DNA from: Phaeovulum vinaykumarii
GTDB taxonomy: Bacteria; Pseudomonadota; Alphaproteobacteria; Rhodobacterales; Rhodobacteraceae
NCBI RefSeq assembly: GCF_900156695.1
Contig: NZ_FTOM01000001.1
Span: forward strand, 744,001-808,000
Length of the DNA: 64,000 bases
Direction of reading: 5' to 3'
Shown here piece after piece: positions 53,968 through 62,534 of this stretch. A program made the translations under genes and the position numbers. The notes below the pieces were generated by a model. The model searched no databases and was not told the DNA's origin. It saw nothing but the letters and a program-made list of their open reading frames with translations. Each line of letters begins with the position of its first letter. The stretch's first letter is position 1.

Positions 53968-54282
53968 TCACAGGACGCCCGTCACCTCGTACATGACCGG
54001 CTCGAAGCTGGTGCAGAGCGTGGCGATATGGCGGTTGCGCTCGCGCATCTCGGGGGTGCGCAGCATCGCCTGGAAATCCTCGCGGCGTTCCCATTGGCTG
54101 TAATTGGCGATCCGGGTCTGGGCGTCGTTCATGTGCAGCCCAGCGGCCACGAAGCCCGGCTGATGGCGAATGAACTTGTGATAGGCGTCTTGCAGCGCCT
54201 CCATCAGGTCGGCGGCGGTGCCCGGCGTCATCTCGAAGGTGGTGATGACCGTCTGGCCCTTGAAATCACGGGAAACTTGCAT
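53968..54282 (-). CDS. Antibiotic biosynthesis monooxygenase (ABM)-fold protein
   Basis: Small ferredoxin-like-fold protein of 104 residues. MTPGTAADLMEALQDAYHKF, PGFVAAGLHMNDAQTRIANY and SQWERREDFQAML are the three ABM blocks in the right order. Members range from quinone-forming monooxygenases to heme-degrading enzymes and proteins of unknown role. The ATG at 54282 is preceded by AAGGAGAGG, a strong Shine-Dalgarno. It lies between the TRAP permease gene upstream and the glycosylase gene downstream, all on the minus strand; no functional link is evident. Confidence 0.87.
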   Translation of the reverse strand: MQVSRDFKGQTVITTFEMTPGTAADLMEALQDAYHKFIRHQPGFVAAGLHMNDAQTRIANYSQWERREDFQAMLRTPEMRERNRHIATLCTSFEPVMYEVTGVL

Positions 54283-54352
54283 GGTGATGCCTCTCCTTCT
54301 CCTGGGTCCATGCTGACACAGATGCCGGGATTTGGAAGGGGGCTTGCGCCGA

Positions 54353-55663
54353 TCAGAGCAGGAAAAGCGTCACCGCCGGCACCGCCACCAGAAGCGCCAC
54401 GCGCGCCATGTCGGCGGCCACGAACCACAGGACCGCGCCATAGGTCGCCGAGATCGGCACCGTGCGGTCCAGAGCCTGGATGACAAAGAGGTTCATCCCC
54501 ACCGGCGGCGTGATCAGCCCCACCTCGACCACGATCAGGACAAGGATGCCGAACCAGATCGCCACATGATCGGGCGCAAGGCCGAAGTCGAGGCCCATGA
54601 CCAGCGGAAAGAAGATCGGGATCGTCAGCAGGATCATCGACAGGCTGTCCATCAGGCAGCCCAGCACGAGGTAGAGCAGCAAGATCAGCCCCAGCACCGC
54701 CCAGGGCCCCAGCCCCGAGGCCGCGACCAGCGAAGACAGCTCCTGGGGCACCTGCGCACGCGCCAGGAAGCTGTTGTAGAGCGCCGCGCCCAGCAGGATG
54801 AAGAAGATCATCGCCGAGGTCCGCGCCGTCTCGAGCAGCGCCGCGCCCAGCCGGGCAAGCGTGATCCCGCCGCCGGCAAGGGCGATGACGAAAGCGCCGG
54901 CCGCGCCGACGGCGGCGCCCTCGACCGGGGTGAACCAGCCGCCATAGATCCCGCCCACGACCAGCGCGAAAAGCCCCGCCACCGGCCAGATGCGGACCAG
55001 CGCAAGAAGCCGCGCGCGCCAGGGCAGCGCCGGGGTGGGCTGACCCTCATCGGGGTGGGCACGGACATAGAGCGCCACCGCCCCGGCATAGAAGAGCGCC
55101 GCCAGAAGCCCCGGCACCATGGCCGCCAGGAACAACTGAGCGATGTTCTGCTGGGTCAGGATCGCATAGACGACCAGAACGACCGAAGGCGGGATCAGCA
55201 CACCCAGCGTGCCGCCCGCCGCCAGCGTCGCCGCCGCGAAGCCGCCCGAATGGCCGGCGCGGCGCAATTCGGGCAGCGCCACCTGCCCCATCGTCGCCGC
55301 CGTGGCCAGCGACGAGCCGCAGATCGCCCCGAAGCCCGCACAGGCACCGATGGCGGCCATCGCCATGCCGCCGCGCCGATGCCCGATCACCGCACGCGCC
55401 GCGGCAAAGAGCGCCGCACTCATCCCCCCCAGCGCGGCCAGGTTCCCCATCAGCAGGAACATCGGGATCGCCGCGAGGTTATACGAGGCAAAGGTCGAGA
55501 AGCTCTGGCTCTTGAGCATGGCCAGCACCGTGGCCGGCCCGCCGGTCAGCACCATCAGCCCACCCGCGCCCACCGCCAGCATCGCCAGCCCGATCGGCGC
55601 GCGCAGGAAGATCAGCACCAGAAGGAGCGGAAAGGACACAAAGCCCAGCGTCAGATCGCTCAT
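54353..55663 (-). CDS. dctM: TRAP transporter large permease (DctM type)
   Basis: Twelve-helix permease of 436 residues in a tripartite ATP-independent periplasmic transporter driven by sodium or proton gradients. Typical stretches are PIGLAMLAVGAGGLMVLTGG, IPMFLLMGNLAALGGMS, SSLATAATMGQVALPELRR, GGTLGVLIPPSVVLVVYAIL and VGLITPPVGMNLFVIQALD. The last two are the family's paired motifs. Start ATG 55663 overlaps the DctQ stop by ATGA. It is the last gene of the dctP-dctQ-dctM unit. Confidence 0.94.
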   Translation of the reverse strand: MSDLTLGFVSFPLLLVLIFLRAPIGLAMLAVGAGGLMVLTGGPATVLAMLKSQSFSTFASYNLAAIPMFLLMGNLAALGGMSAALFAAARAVIGHRRGGMAMAAIGACAGFGAICGSSLATAATMGQVALPELRRAGHSGGFAAATLAAGGTLGVLIPPSVVLVVYAILTQQNIAQLFLAAMVPGLLAALFYAGAVALYVRAHPDEGQPTPALPWRARLLALVRIWPVAGLFALVVGGIYGGWFTPVEGAAVGAAGAFVIALAGGGITLARLGAALLETARTSAMIFFILLGAALYNSFLARAQVPQELSSLVAASGLGPWAVLGLILLLYLVLGCLMDSLSMILLTIPIFFPLVMGLDFGLAPDHVAIWFGILVLIVVEVGLITPPVGMNLFVIQALDRTVPISATYGAVLWFVAADMARVALLVAVPAVTLFLL

Positions 55664-56223
55664 GCCGGCTCCTCGCGCGGGGCAAGTGCCGAAAGCGCGG
55701 CCACGAGCGCCGCCCCCCAGGCCCCGGCCAGCGCCAGCGCATAGCCCCACCAGACCGGAATGCGCAGAAGAAAGGTGGTTTCGCCGCTGTCCATCTGTGC
55801 CAGCATCCCCGCCCCCAGCCGCCAGGCAATCATCGCCAGCGCCAGCGTCATCGCAATATCCCAAAGCCGGTCCAACGCGGCCAGTGCGCGCGCCGGCAGC
55901 CAATGGGTCAGCGCCTCGACGCGGGCATGTCCGGCGCTGGCCTGCGCCCAGGGCAGGAAGGCGAAGATGACAAAGCCCGCGCCCAGCTCGATCACCTCAT
56001 AGGTGGCGCGGATCGGGCCGATCCCCGAGCCGCGGATCGCGGCCGCCCAGTCGGGCGCGGTCGCCGCCAGCCAGGGCGAAAGCCCGATCTTGGCCACGGC
56101 ATTGCCCGCCACCGACAGGCAGACCAGCCCCACCCCGGCCAGAAGCCCCGCGCCACCCGCCAGGGCCAGCCCCTGCGCCAGGCGCGCACCCAGCCGGGCG
56201 GCGGATCGACGGGCGTCGTGCAT
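55660..56223 (-). CDS. dctQ: TRAP transporter small permease (DctQ type)
   Basis: Four-helix membrane protein of 187 residues that binds the large permease. Hydrophobic helices appear near 15-38, 68-92, 118-138 and 150-175. The conserved region ASAGHARVEALTHWLPARAL and the late PVWWGYALALAG fit DctQ. ATG 56223 lies 8 bp after the dctP stop and gives the expected length. The second segment is unusually long, with PDWAAAIRGSGIGPIRATYE inserted between helices 1 and 2. Confidence 0.88.
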   Translation of the reverse strand: MHDARRSAARLGARLAQGLALAGGAGLLAGVGLVCLSVAGNAVAKIGLSPWLAATAPDWAAAIRGSGIGPIRATYEVIELGAGFVIFAFLPWAQASAGHARVEALTHWLPARALAALDRLWDIAMTLALAMIAWRLGAGMLAQMDSGETTFLLRIPVWWGYALALAGAWGAALVAALSALAPREEPA

Positions 56224-56231
56224 CGTCCCTC

Positions 56232-57302
56232 TCAGCCGCCGTGGCGGGCGATGGCCGCGCGCACCCGCGCCAGCAGATCCGTGCCGTCGATGCCGGCCTC
56301 GGCCATCTCGGACAGCCAGCGCTCGATCACCGGGCCACCCGCGGCTTCCCAGCGCGCGGCCTCGGCGGCATCGAGCATGGTGATCTGGTTGCCCAAGTCC
56401 CGGGCCACCTCGCGCGCGGGGGCGTCCGCGCCCTGCTGGAGCGCGCCGGCCTGCGCCGAGAAGGCCGCGCCCGACTGCGCCTCGATCACCGCTTGCAGAT
56501 CGGCGGGCAGGCGGTCGAAGGCGGTGCGGTTCATCGCCAGGATGAAGCTGGCCACATAGATCCCGCGGTCGGGGAATTCGGTGTGGTAATGCACCAGCTC
56601 CGGCGCCTTGATCGAGGAGGTGACCTCCCACGGCAGAAGCGCGCCGTCGATCACCCCGCGCGCCAGCGCCTCGGGGACGGCGGGCACGGGCATGCCCAGC
56701 GCCTGCGCGCCCATCCCCTCGAGCATCAGCGCCGTCGCGCGCGAGGGGGCGCGCAACCGCAGCCCGGCCATGTCCTCGAGCCGCGCGACGGGCCGCGCGA
56801 CATGCAGCACGCCCGGCCCGTGCACCCAGGTTCCCAGAAGCTTCATCGCCCGGAATTCGGTTGCGGAAAGGTCGCTCTCGGCGATCTCCCACAAGGCGGC
56901 CGAGGCGCCGCGGGCATCGCGCACCTGGAAGGGCAGCTCGAAGGCCTCGATGCGGGGGAACCGCCCCGGCGTATAGCCCGGCAAGGTCCAGATGATGTCG
57001 ACGATCCCGTCGGTGATCTGATCGATCAGCTCGGGAGGCTTGCCGCCCAGTTGCATCGAGGGAAAGCGCTGGATCCTGAGCCGGCCCTCGGAGGCAGTCT
57101 CGATCGCATCGGCCCAGGGGTCGAGGATCTGCGCCGGAACAAAGCTCTGTGCCGGCAGGAACTGATGCAGGCGCAGGACGTGCACATCGGCCGCGCGCAA
57201 GACCCCCGGCGCGGCCAGGGCCGCCGCGGCGCCCAGCGCCCCCAGCGTCAGGCGGCGGCGCCCCCGATCGACACCCCCGTCATGGCTCTGGCGATGAGAC
57301 AT
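56232..57302 (-). CDS. dctP: TRAP transporter periplasmic binding protein (DctP type), Tat signal
   Basis: Substrate-binding protein of 356 residues for the TRAP system. A twin-arginine signal (RRRLTLGALGAAAALAAPG) suggests folded export through Tat. The mature protein shows LHQFLPAQSFVPAQILDPWA, the conserved LRIQRFPSMQLGGKPPELID and FELPFQVRDARGASAALWE, and a late PVPAVPEALARGVIDGALLP. The ligand-binding Arg is likely in LRLRAPSRATALML. The ligand is unknown; organic acids are usual. ATG 57302 is preceded by AAGGGGGGAAG. It heads the dctPQM operon. Confidence 0.93.
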   Translation of the reverse strand: MSHRQSHDGGVDRGRRRLTLGALGAAAALAAPGVLRAADVHVLRLHQFLPAQSFVPAQILDPWADAIETASEGRLRIQRFPSMQLGGKPPELIDQITDGIVDIIWTLPGYTPGRFPRIEAFELPFQVRDARGASAALWEIAESDLSATEFRAMKLLGTWVHGPGVLHVARPVARLEDMAGLRLRAPSRATALMLEGMGAQALGMPVPAVPEALARGVIDGALLPWEVTSSIKAPELVHYHTEFPDRGIYVASFILAMNRTAFDRLPADLQAVIEAQSGAAFSAQAGALQQGADAPAREVARDLGNQITMLDAAEAARWEAAGGPVIERWLSEMAEAGIDGTDLLARVRAAIARHGG

Positions 57303-57389
57303 GGTCTTCCCCCCCTTGCGGTCTTGGGCACGAGCGGCCGCCCGGATGCGGCGCCGGCCCGGTCCCGGACGGCGGGCACTATGACGACA

Positions 57390-57418
57390 GGGGGGCGGGA
57401 CTGTCCAGCCCGCCCCCC
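57390..57418. other. Hairpin between the HIT gene and dctP
   Basis: A perfect 10-bp stem GGGGGGCGGG / CCCGCCCCCC with a 9-base loop lies 35 bp after the stop of the minus-strand HIT gene and 88 bp before dctP. It lacks a U tract. It may end HIT transcription inefficiently or act in the dctP leader. Confidence 0.4.
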
Positions 57419-57452
57419 GCATTCCGGTGCCCGATTCGGGCCGGCCGCGCGA

Positions 57453-57833
57453 TCACGCTTTCAGGAGCATCCGCCCCAGCGGCCGGCCGGCCAGGATATG
57501 CAGGTGGTAATGCGGCACCTCCTGCACCCCGTCGCCGCCGGCGTTGGTGATGGCGCGGAAGCCCGCGCCGTCTTCGCCCGGCATCACCTTGAGCCGGGCG
57601 CAGACCTCGGCCACCAGACGGGTGAAGCCCAGGATCTCGGCGTCCGAGGCATCGCGCGCGAAATGGGCGGCATCGACATAGGCGCCCTTGGGAATGACCA
57701 GCACATGATGCGGGGCCTGCGGCTGGATATCGTTGAAGGCCAGGGCGTGCTCGTTCTCGGCCACCTTGTTGCAGGGGATCTCGCCGGTCAGGATTCGGGC
57801 AAAGATGTTGGTCGTGTCATAGGCATAGGGCAT
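57453..57833 (-). CDS. HIT-family nucleotide hydrolase
   Basis: Histidine-triad protein of 126 residues, HINT-like, hydrolysing nucleoside phosphoramidates or acyl adenylates. The triad motif is VPHYHLHILAGR (HxHxH), placed near residue 107. The N-terminus TNIFARILTGEIPCNKVAEN and the FNDIQPQAPHHVLVIPKG stretch are classical. ATG 57833 follows GAAAGGA; a longer frame to 57869 would overlap the upstream glycosyltransferase gene. It is 26 bp downstream of that gene and likely cotranscribed. Confidence 0.93.
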   Translation of the reverse strand: MPYAYDTTNIFARILTGEIPCNKVAENEHALAFNDIQPQAPHHVLVIPKGAYVDAAHFARDASDAEILGFTRLVAEVCARLKVMPGEDGAGFRAITNAGGDGVQEVPHYHLHILAGRPLGRMLLKA

Positions 57834-57858
57834 CGTCGGTCCTTTCGAGGATGGGCGA

Positions 57859-59436
57859 TCAATCGACAAACAGATAATCTGTCTCGGCGATCTGACGGGC
57901 GGGATCGGCCTCGATCCCGAGGAAATTCATCAGCGCGCGCGCGTTCTCGGCAACGTCGGCACCCTGCCGCATCCGCGCCAGATGCGCAAAGCCTGCGTCA
58001 AGGATCCGGTCGGTTTCGAAGCGCATGTCGTAACGTATCGTGGGCAGGAGGCGGGCGATCACCTCAGGCGGGGTGCTCTCGCCGGCCAGACCGACCCGGC
58101 GGGCATGACCGACCAGATACTCCTCGGAGAAGTCGCATTCGACCTCGAGAATGCGGACCTCGGCCTTGTCGGCGGCGAAATCCTCGAGCAGCTCGAACGA
58201 ACCGGGATCGAGACAGATCACCAGCCGTTCGGTCCCGCTCAGGTCGAACAGCATCCGCATCAGCGCCCGGCGGTGGCGGTGGCGCTTGTCCATGCGGGTC
58301 TGGATGCCGCCCAGATCGGGCAGCGGGCAGCTGTCCTCGTTGAACAGATATTCGACGCCGGGAATGCCGGTCACCTGGTGGATGCGCTCGACCAGCCGCT
58401 TGGCGACATGCCATTTCTTGCACACCACGATCAGCAATTCGCGCTCGCGGCCCAAGCTTGATTCGGTCTCCCAGAAGCGCGGCGCGAACCGCCGGCCGAT
58501 CCGGCCCCGCCCGGTCAGGAAGGTGAAGAGGTTGCGCCCCTCGTTCGAGATCGGGAAATCCTCGGTGTCGGCGGCCCAGAGCGCGCCCAGCCGGTCCTTG
58601 AGCGCGCGCGCCTCGGGGCTGATCTTGCGGGCGAACAGGTAATCCTGGGCCAGCAGCAGGTCGTAATGATCGTTGTAGAAGGTCAGCGGCATCCCGTAGT
58701 CGGTGAACATCAGGAAGGTCAGCGTGCGCGCGCGGATCTCGACCTCGGGGACCAGATGGAAGACCAGCGTCTGGAAGAAGGTCTCGTCGGGGATCCAGGT
58801 GGTCGAGAAGAACCGGACGATGTCGCGGCGCTGGCGGATGAAGTCGAGAAGCTTCTCGACCGTCTCGCGGCGCAGGCACCACCACTGGCTGCCGATGCGC
58901 ATCTCGATGTCGGCGGGCACGGCGCGCGTCAGGCCCAGCCGGCGCTGGACCTCGTAGCTGAAATAGAACAGGCCCTTGCGCTTGCGCTCGTTGAACCAGT
59001 GCCGATAGATCAGCCGCTCTTCCTTGAAGCCGGTCTTGATCCAGTCGGACTCGAAGAAGTCGAAGCTCTCGATGTAGTCGACGCTCTCGCGGTCCAGGAA
59101 GGCATGGGCAAAGCGCGCCGACTTGATCTGCATGCAATCGCCCGAAAGCATGTAGAAATGCGTGGCCGCGGGAAAGGCCTCGCAGGCGGCGCGCAGGGCG
59201 TTGAGGGTGGCCGCCACCAGCGACCATTCCCCCCAGCCGCAGCGGACACGCCGGCGCGCGAAGGTCACGCGCGGGTTCGGGTCCAGCGCGTCGCGGATGC
59301 GGCGGTAATCCTCGGGGCGGGCGCGGCGGTCGAAATGGATCGAGATGAAATCACCCGTCGCGGTCAGCCGTTCGGCCTGCGCGATGATCCCTTCGGGATC
59401 CTTGTGGCACAGCAGGATGAAGGCAATCCTGGCCAT
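57859..59436 (-). CDS. Glycosyltransferase, core-2/I-branching (GT14-like) domain with C-terminal extension
   Basis: Probable cytosolic glycosyltransferase of 525 residues. The N-terminal half (about 1-290) resembles beta-1,6-N-acetylglucosaminyltransferases of the core-2/I-branching type: ARIAFILLCHKDPEGIIAQA, HFDRRARPEDYRRI, THFYMLSGDCMQIKS and GSQWWCLRRETVEKLLDF. The C-terminal half (about 300-525) is a second globular region of unknown function (a DUF5928-type module, from memory) with VCKKWHVAKRLVERIHQVTG. No membrane segment is seen. The acceptor is unknown. A sulfotransferase gene is divergent 148 bp away, suggesting a sulfated surface glycan. The start ATG 59436 is clear. Confidence 0.82.
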   Translation of the reverse strand: MARIAFILLCHKDPEGIIAQAERLTATGDFISIHFDRRARPEDYRRIRDALDPNPRVTFARRRVRCGWGEWSLVAATLNALRAACEAFPAATHFYMLSGDCMQIKSARFAHAFLDRESVDYIESFDFFESDWIKTGFKEERLIYRHWFNERKRKGLFYFSYEVQRRLGLTRAVPADIEMRIGSQWWCLRRETVEKLLDFIRQRRDIVRFFSTTWIPDETFFQTLVFHLVPEVEIRARTLTFLMFTDYGMPLTFYNDHYDLLLAQDYLFARKISPEARALKDRLGALWAADTEDFPISNEGRNLFTFLTGRGRIGRRFAPRFWETESSLGRERELLIVVCKKWHVAKRLVERIHQVTGIPGVEYLFNEDSCPLPDLGGIQTRMDKRHRHRRALMRMLFDLSGTERLVICLDPGSFELLEDFAADKAEVRILEVECDFSEEYLVGHARRVGLAGESTPPEVIARLLPTIRYDMRFETDRILDAGFAHLARMRQGADVAENARALMNFLGIEADPARQIAETDYLFVD

Positions 59437-59584
59437 TCAACGCAGCCCGCGCGTGTCATGTTGCGGCATAACGGACACACCCTTCCTGAGACACGTTGAA
59501 AAGAAACGCCTTCTTTGCTTTCTAGGGGCTAGTATATCCCGAACGCGCGGGCAAGCGCAGCGGGCCGCACAAAGGACGACGAAG

Positions 59585-60403
59585 ATGGGTTTTCCCGGCA
59601 CATGGATGACGGAAAGCGAAAGCATGGTCTATCGCGTGGTGCCGAAATGCGCCTGCTCGACCATCGGCCAGATCATGTTCTATTCCGATCATGGCCGCTT
59701 TTACGACGGCGACATCCATGATTCGACCGCCGGGCTGCACAAATGGTCCCAGCCCGACAGCCAGAACCCCATCGAAAACAACGTCCATGCGCACAAGTCG
59801 CTGGCCTTCACCTGCGTGCGCAACCCCTATGCGCGCATCCTGTCGTCGTTCTTCGACAAGATCGCGGGCATCCAGCGCAACGGCAAGCGCTACCGCGGCA
59901 ACCTGGTCCCGCAGCTGGTCCAGCGCTACGGGATCGAGGTCGGCAGCCCCGAAGACGGGTTCGAGTTCGACCAGATCAAGTCCTTCCGCCGATTCCTGCT
60001 GTTTGCGCGTGACACCATCCGCTGGCGCCGCCCGATGGAACCCGACATCCACTGGTCGGCCATGTCGGGGCATATCTCGACCTTCATCGTGAACGGCGGG
60101 CGCTATGACCAGATCTTCTTCACCGAGAAATTCAACGAGGGCATGCAGAAGGTTCTGGACGCGGTCGAGACGCCGGTGCCGGTCGATCTGTCCGCGATCC
60201 CGCGCTTCAACGAATCCGAAGGCCACGGCCCCAAGCGCGCCCACAAGGTCAGCGATTACTTCGACGACCTGTCGCGCCACCTGATCTGGGAGATCTACAA
60301 GAAGGACTTCCAGCTCTTCCGCTACGATTTCGACAACCCCGACAACAAGATGCCGCTGGGCGAGGTCGATATCGACGAAGTGCACGCGAAGCTGGGCCGC
60401 TGA
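59585..60403 (+). CDS. Sulfotransferase, family 2 type
   Basis: PAPS-dependent sulfotransferase of 272 residues, probably acting on a carbohydrate. The 5'-phosphosulfate loop is VPKCACSTIGQIMF (about 18-31) and the 3'-phosphate-binding motif is CVRNPYARILSSFFDK (about 78-93). The rest resembles carbohydrate sulfotransferases of the chondroitin/HNK-1 type, which are common in marine Rhodobacterales. No signal or membrane segment is visible, so the substrate would be cytosolic. ATG 59585 lies after an AT-rich leader. The divergent glycosyltransferase is the likely partner. Confidence 0.87.
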   Translation: MGFPGTWMTESESMVYRVVPKCACSTIGQIMFYSDHGRFYDGDIHDSTAGLHKWSQPDSQNPIENNVHAHKSLAFTCVRNPYARILSSFFDKIAGIQRNGKRYRGNLVPQLVQRYGIEVGSPEDGFEFDQIKSFRRFLLFARDTIRWRRPMEPDIHWSAMSGHISTFIVNGGRYDQIFFTEKFNEGMQKVLDAVETPVPVDLSAIPRFNESEGHGPKRAHKVSDYFDDLSRHLIWEIYKKDFQLFRYDFDNPDNKMPLGEVDIDEVHAKLGR

Positions 60404-60434
60404 GGCGCCGCCGCGCCACAGGGCGCGGGCCTCA
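60401..60434. other. Composite hairpin joining two convergent stop codons
   Basis: TGAGGC (60401-60406) pairs with GCCTCA (60429-60434), and an inner 7-bp stem CCGCGCC / GGCGCGG (60411-60417 with 60422-60428) has a 4-base loop. The outer arms include the stop codon of each convergent gene. There is no U tract on either strand. Confidence 0.5.
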
Positions 60435-62534
60435 GGCGTTCAGATCCTTGAGCAGACGACCATGCTTGCGCACCTCCTCGAGGACGGCGCCGAAGGTGGT
60501 CAGCCCGCGCGCCTTCAGCGCCGGCAACAGCTTGAGGAACGCATCCGCCGTCGCCAGCGTGTCGCCGATGGCGGTGTGGCGGGCCTCCTCGGGGATGGTG
60601 ATGCCCAGCCGATGCGTCAGCGCATCGAGCGAATGGCTCTCGGACTGGCCGAAGACCACCGCCGACAGCAGCACCGTGTCCAGCACCGGATTGTCGAAGA
60701 CCTTGCCGATCCCGGCCTCGTGGCGGCGCAGGAATTCCATGTCGAAGGGCGCGTTATGCGCCACCAGCACCGCGCCTTCGGCGAATTTGTGAAAGCGCCG
60801 GCCCACTTCGGCAATGTCGGGCGCGTCGGCCACCATCGCCTCGGTGATGCCGTGGACCTCGGTCGCGCCGGGCGGAATGGGCCGGCCCGGATTGACCAGC
60901 GTGTCAAAGACCTCGGTCTCGACGCGGCGGCCGTTGACGATGCGCACCGCGGCGATCTGGACGATCTCGTCCCCGTCCGAAGGCAAAAGGCCCGTCGTCT
61001 CGGTGTCGAAGACGACATAGGTCAGATCCTCGAGCCGCGAGGCCACCACCTCGGCGGTCGGCGCCTTGGACAACAGTTCGAAATCATAGACCACCGCGCG
61101 CGGCACTGCGGGCGGACGCGCGGTATCGCGGCGCGCCTCGCGCAGCGGCAGGCAGATGCGCGGCGCGGGACCGCCCTCGGGCCAGCATTCGGTGGCATGG
61201 ACCGACAGCACGCGATGGCCGGTCACATCGGCCATGCCCACCTCGAGCGGCGCGGCCAGCCAGCGTTCCAGATCGGCCAGCGCGACCGGAGCCCCCCGCC
61301 AGCCGATCGAGATCAGCGCGCCCGCCCCGTCGGCCTCGACGCGCAGGGTGAAGCCGTCGCGCCCGCCTTCCTCGGCGCGCAGGATCAGCGCCGCGATCAG
61401 CGCCACGATCTCGAAGCCGTCGCAGCGCAGGATCAGATCCTCGGTCTCGGCCTCGACGCGCAGCTCGACCGCCGCCAGCCGCGCCTGCACCGCCGCGCTC
61501 AGGTCGGCGGCGCGGATCAGCGACAGCGGCCACCAATCGGCGCGGGTGGCGTCATGGCGTTCGGACATGTCCTTGATGGCCGTGCCCAGCGCCGCAGCCT
61601 CGGTGCGCATGGCGGTGCACATCCCCTCGGGCAGAAGGCCGCCGGGCAGCGTGTCGCCGGTTTCCGCCACCACCCCGATCAGGCTTTGCAGATTGGCCGC
61701 CGGATGGCGCAGCCGTTCGAAGAATTCGTCCATCAGGCGTTCGCGCGCGGCATGGGCGGCCAGATCGCCGGTCACGTCGCGCAGGGTCAGCACATAGCCC
61801 GGCGCGCCCGCCCCCGGCGTCTGCGACGGGCACAAAAGCCGCATCCGCGCCGCCAGAACCCGCCCCGAATCCGTGGTGGCGCACAGAAGGTCGGTCGCCA
61901 CATCCGGATCCGCGGTGGCGATCAGGCGCGAATAGGCGTGCCGGATCGGCGCCTCGTGCAGGTAATCGAAGACGCGCCGGTCAAGCCCGGGCGCATGGGC
62001 GGCATCGAAATGCCCCAGCAGGTCCACCGCCTGCCCGTTGTAGAACACCAGCTTGTGGCGCGGCGTGCACAGAAGCACCCCCACCGGCACATCGGCCAGC
62101 AGCGTCTCGAGCCAGTCCTTCTCGCCGGCCAGACGGGTGGTCTCGCGCGCGACGGCCTCGGCCAGGGCGTTGCGGGTCTGCGACAGGTTTTCCGTCACCG
62201 CGGCCGCGGCCGGGGCCAGATCGCCCAGATACCGCGCCGGGGCATGGTCGATCTCGGAGCCGACATCGGCATGCGCACGCGCGCGCATCCCCCCCGCCAG
62301 CCGCTCGATCGGGCGTGCGACGTTTTCGTCGAAGAGATACCAGACCCAGGTGATCAGGCCGATGATGGCAAAGCCTGCCGTGGCCCCGCCGATGATGAAG
62401 CCGTTGAGAACCGACGGATCGCCCAGCCGGTGATAGCCGAAATAGAGCCCCGCCCCCAGCGCCGCGACATTGCCTGCCGCGAGCGCCGCGAAGAACAGGA
62501 AGACGCGCAGCCGCAGGCTGAGGCGGGCGATCAC
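60432..62534 (-). CDS. Membrane sensor-like protein fused to a DEDDh 3'-5' exonuclease
   Basis: Protein of 700 residues with an unusual order. Two membrane helices (about 8-30 and 43-67) are followed by a HAMP-like linker (ENVARPIERLAGGMRARAH), a PAS domain (about 140-260, DVPVGVLLCTPRHKLVFYNG), a degenerate dimerisation/kinase region (about 270-450) and a DnaQ-like exonuclease (about 510-690). The exonuclease is complete: FDTETTG (Asp, Glu), HNAPFDMEFL (Asp) and HTAIGDTLAT (His, Asp). The H-box equivalent reads ERLRHPAANL, with Glu where the phospho-His should be, so it probably does not autophosphorylate. The start is GTG 62534, overlapping the response regulator stop (GTGA). It would act at the membrane on small or single-stranded nucleic acid; function unknown. 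Confidence 0.86.
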   Translation of the reverse strand: MIARLSLRLRVFLFFAALAAGNVAALGAGLYFGYHRLGDPSVLNGFIIGGATAGFAIIGLITWVWYLFDENVARPIERLAGGMRARAHADVGSEIDHAPARYLGDLAPAAAAVTENLSQTRNALAEAVARETTRLAGEKDWLETLLADVPVGVLLCTPRHKLVFYNGQAVDLLGHFDAAHAPGLDRRVFDYLHEAPIRHAYSRLIATADPDVATDLLCATTDSGRVLAARMRLLCPSQTPGAGAPGYVLTLRDVTGDLAAHAARERLMDEFFERLRHPAANLQSLIGVVAETGDTLPGGLLPEGMCTAMRTEAAALGTAIKDMSERHDATRADWWPLSLIRAADLSAAVQARLAAVELRVEAETEDLILRCDGFEIVALIAALILRAEEGGRDGFTLRVEADGAGALISIGWRGAPVALADLERWLAAPLEVGMADVTGHRVLSVHATECWPEGGPAPRICLPLREARRDTARPPAVPRAVVYDFELLSKAPTAEVVASRLEDLTYVVFDTETTGLLPSDGDEIVQIAAVRIVNGRRVETEVFDTLVNPGRPIPPGATEVHGITEAMVADAPDIAEVGRRFHKFAEGAVLVAHNAPFDMEFLRRHEAGIGKVFDNPVLDTVLLSAVVFGQSESHSLDALTHRLGITIPEEARHTAIGDTLATADAFLKLLPALKARGLTTFGAVLEEVRKHGRLLKDLNA

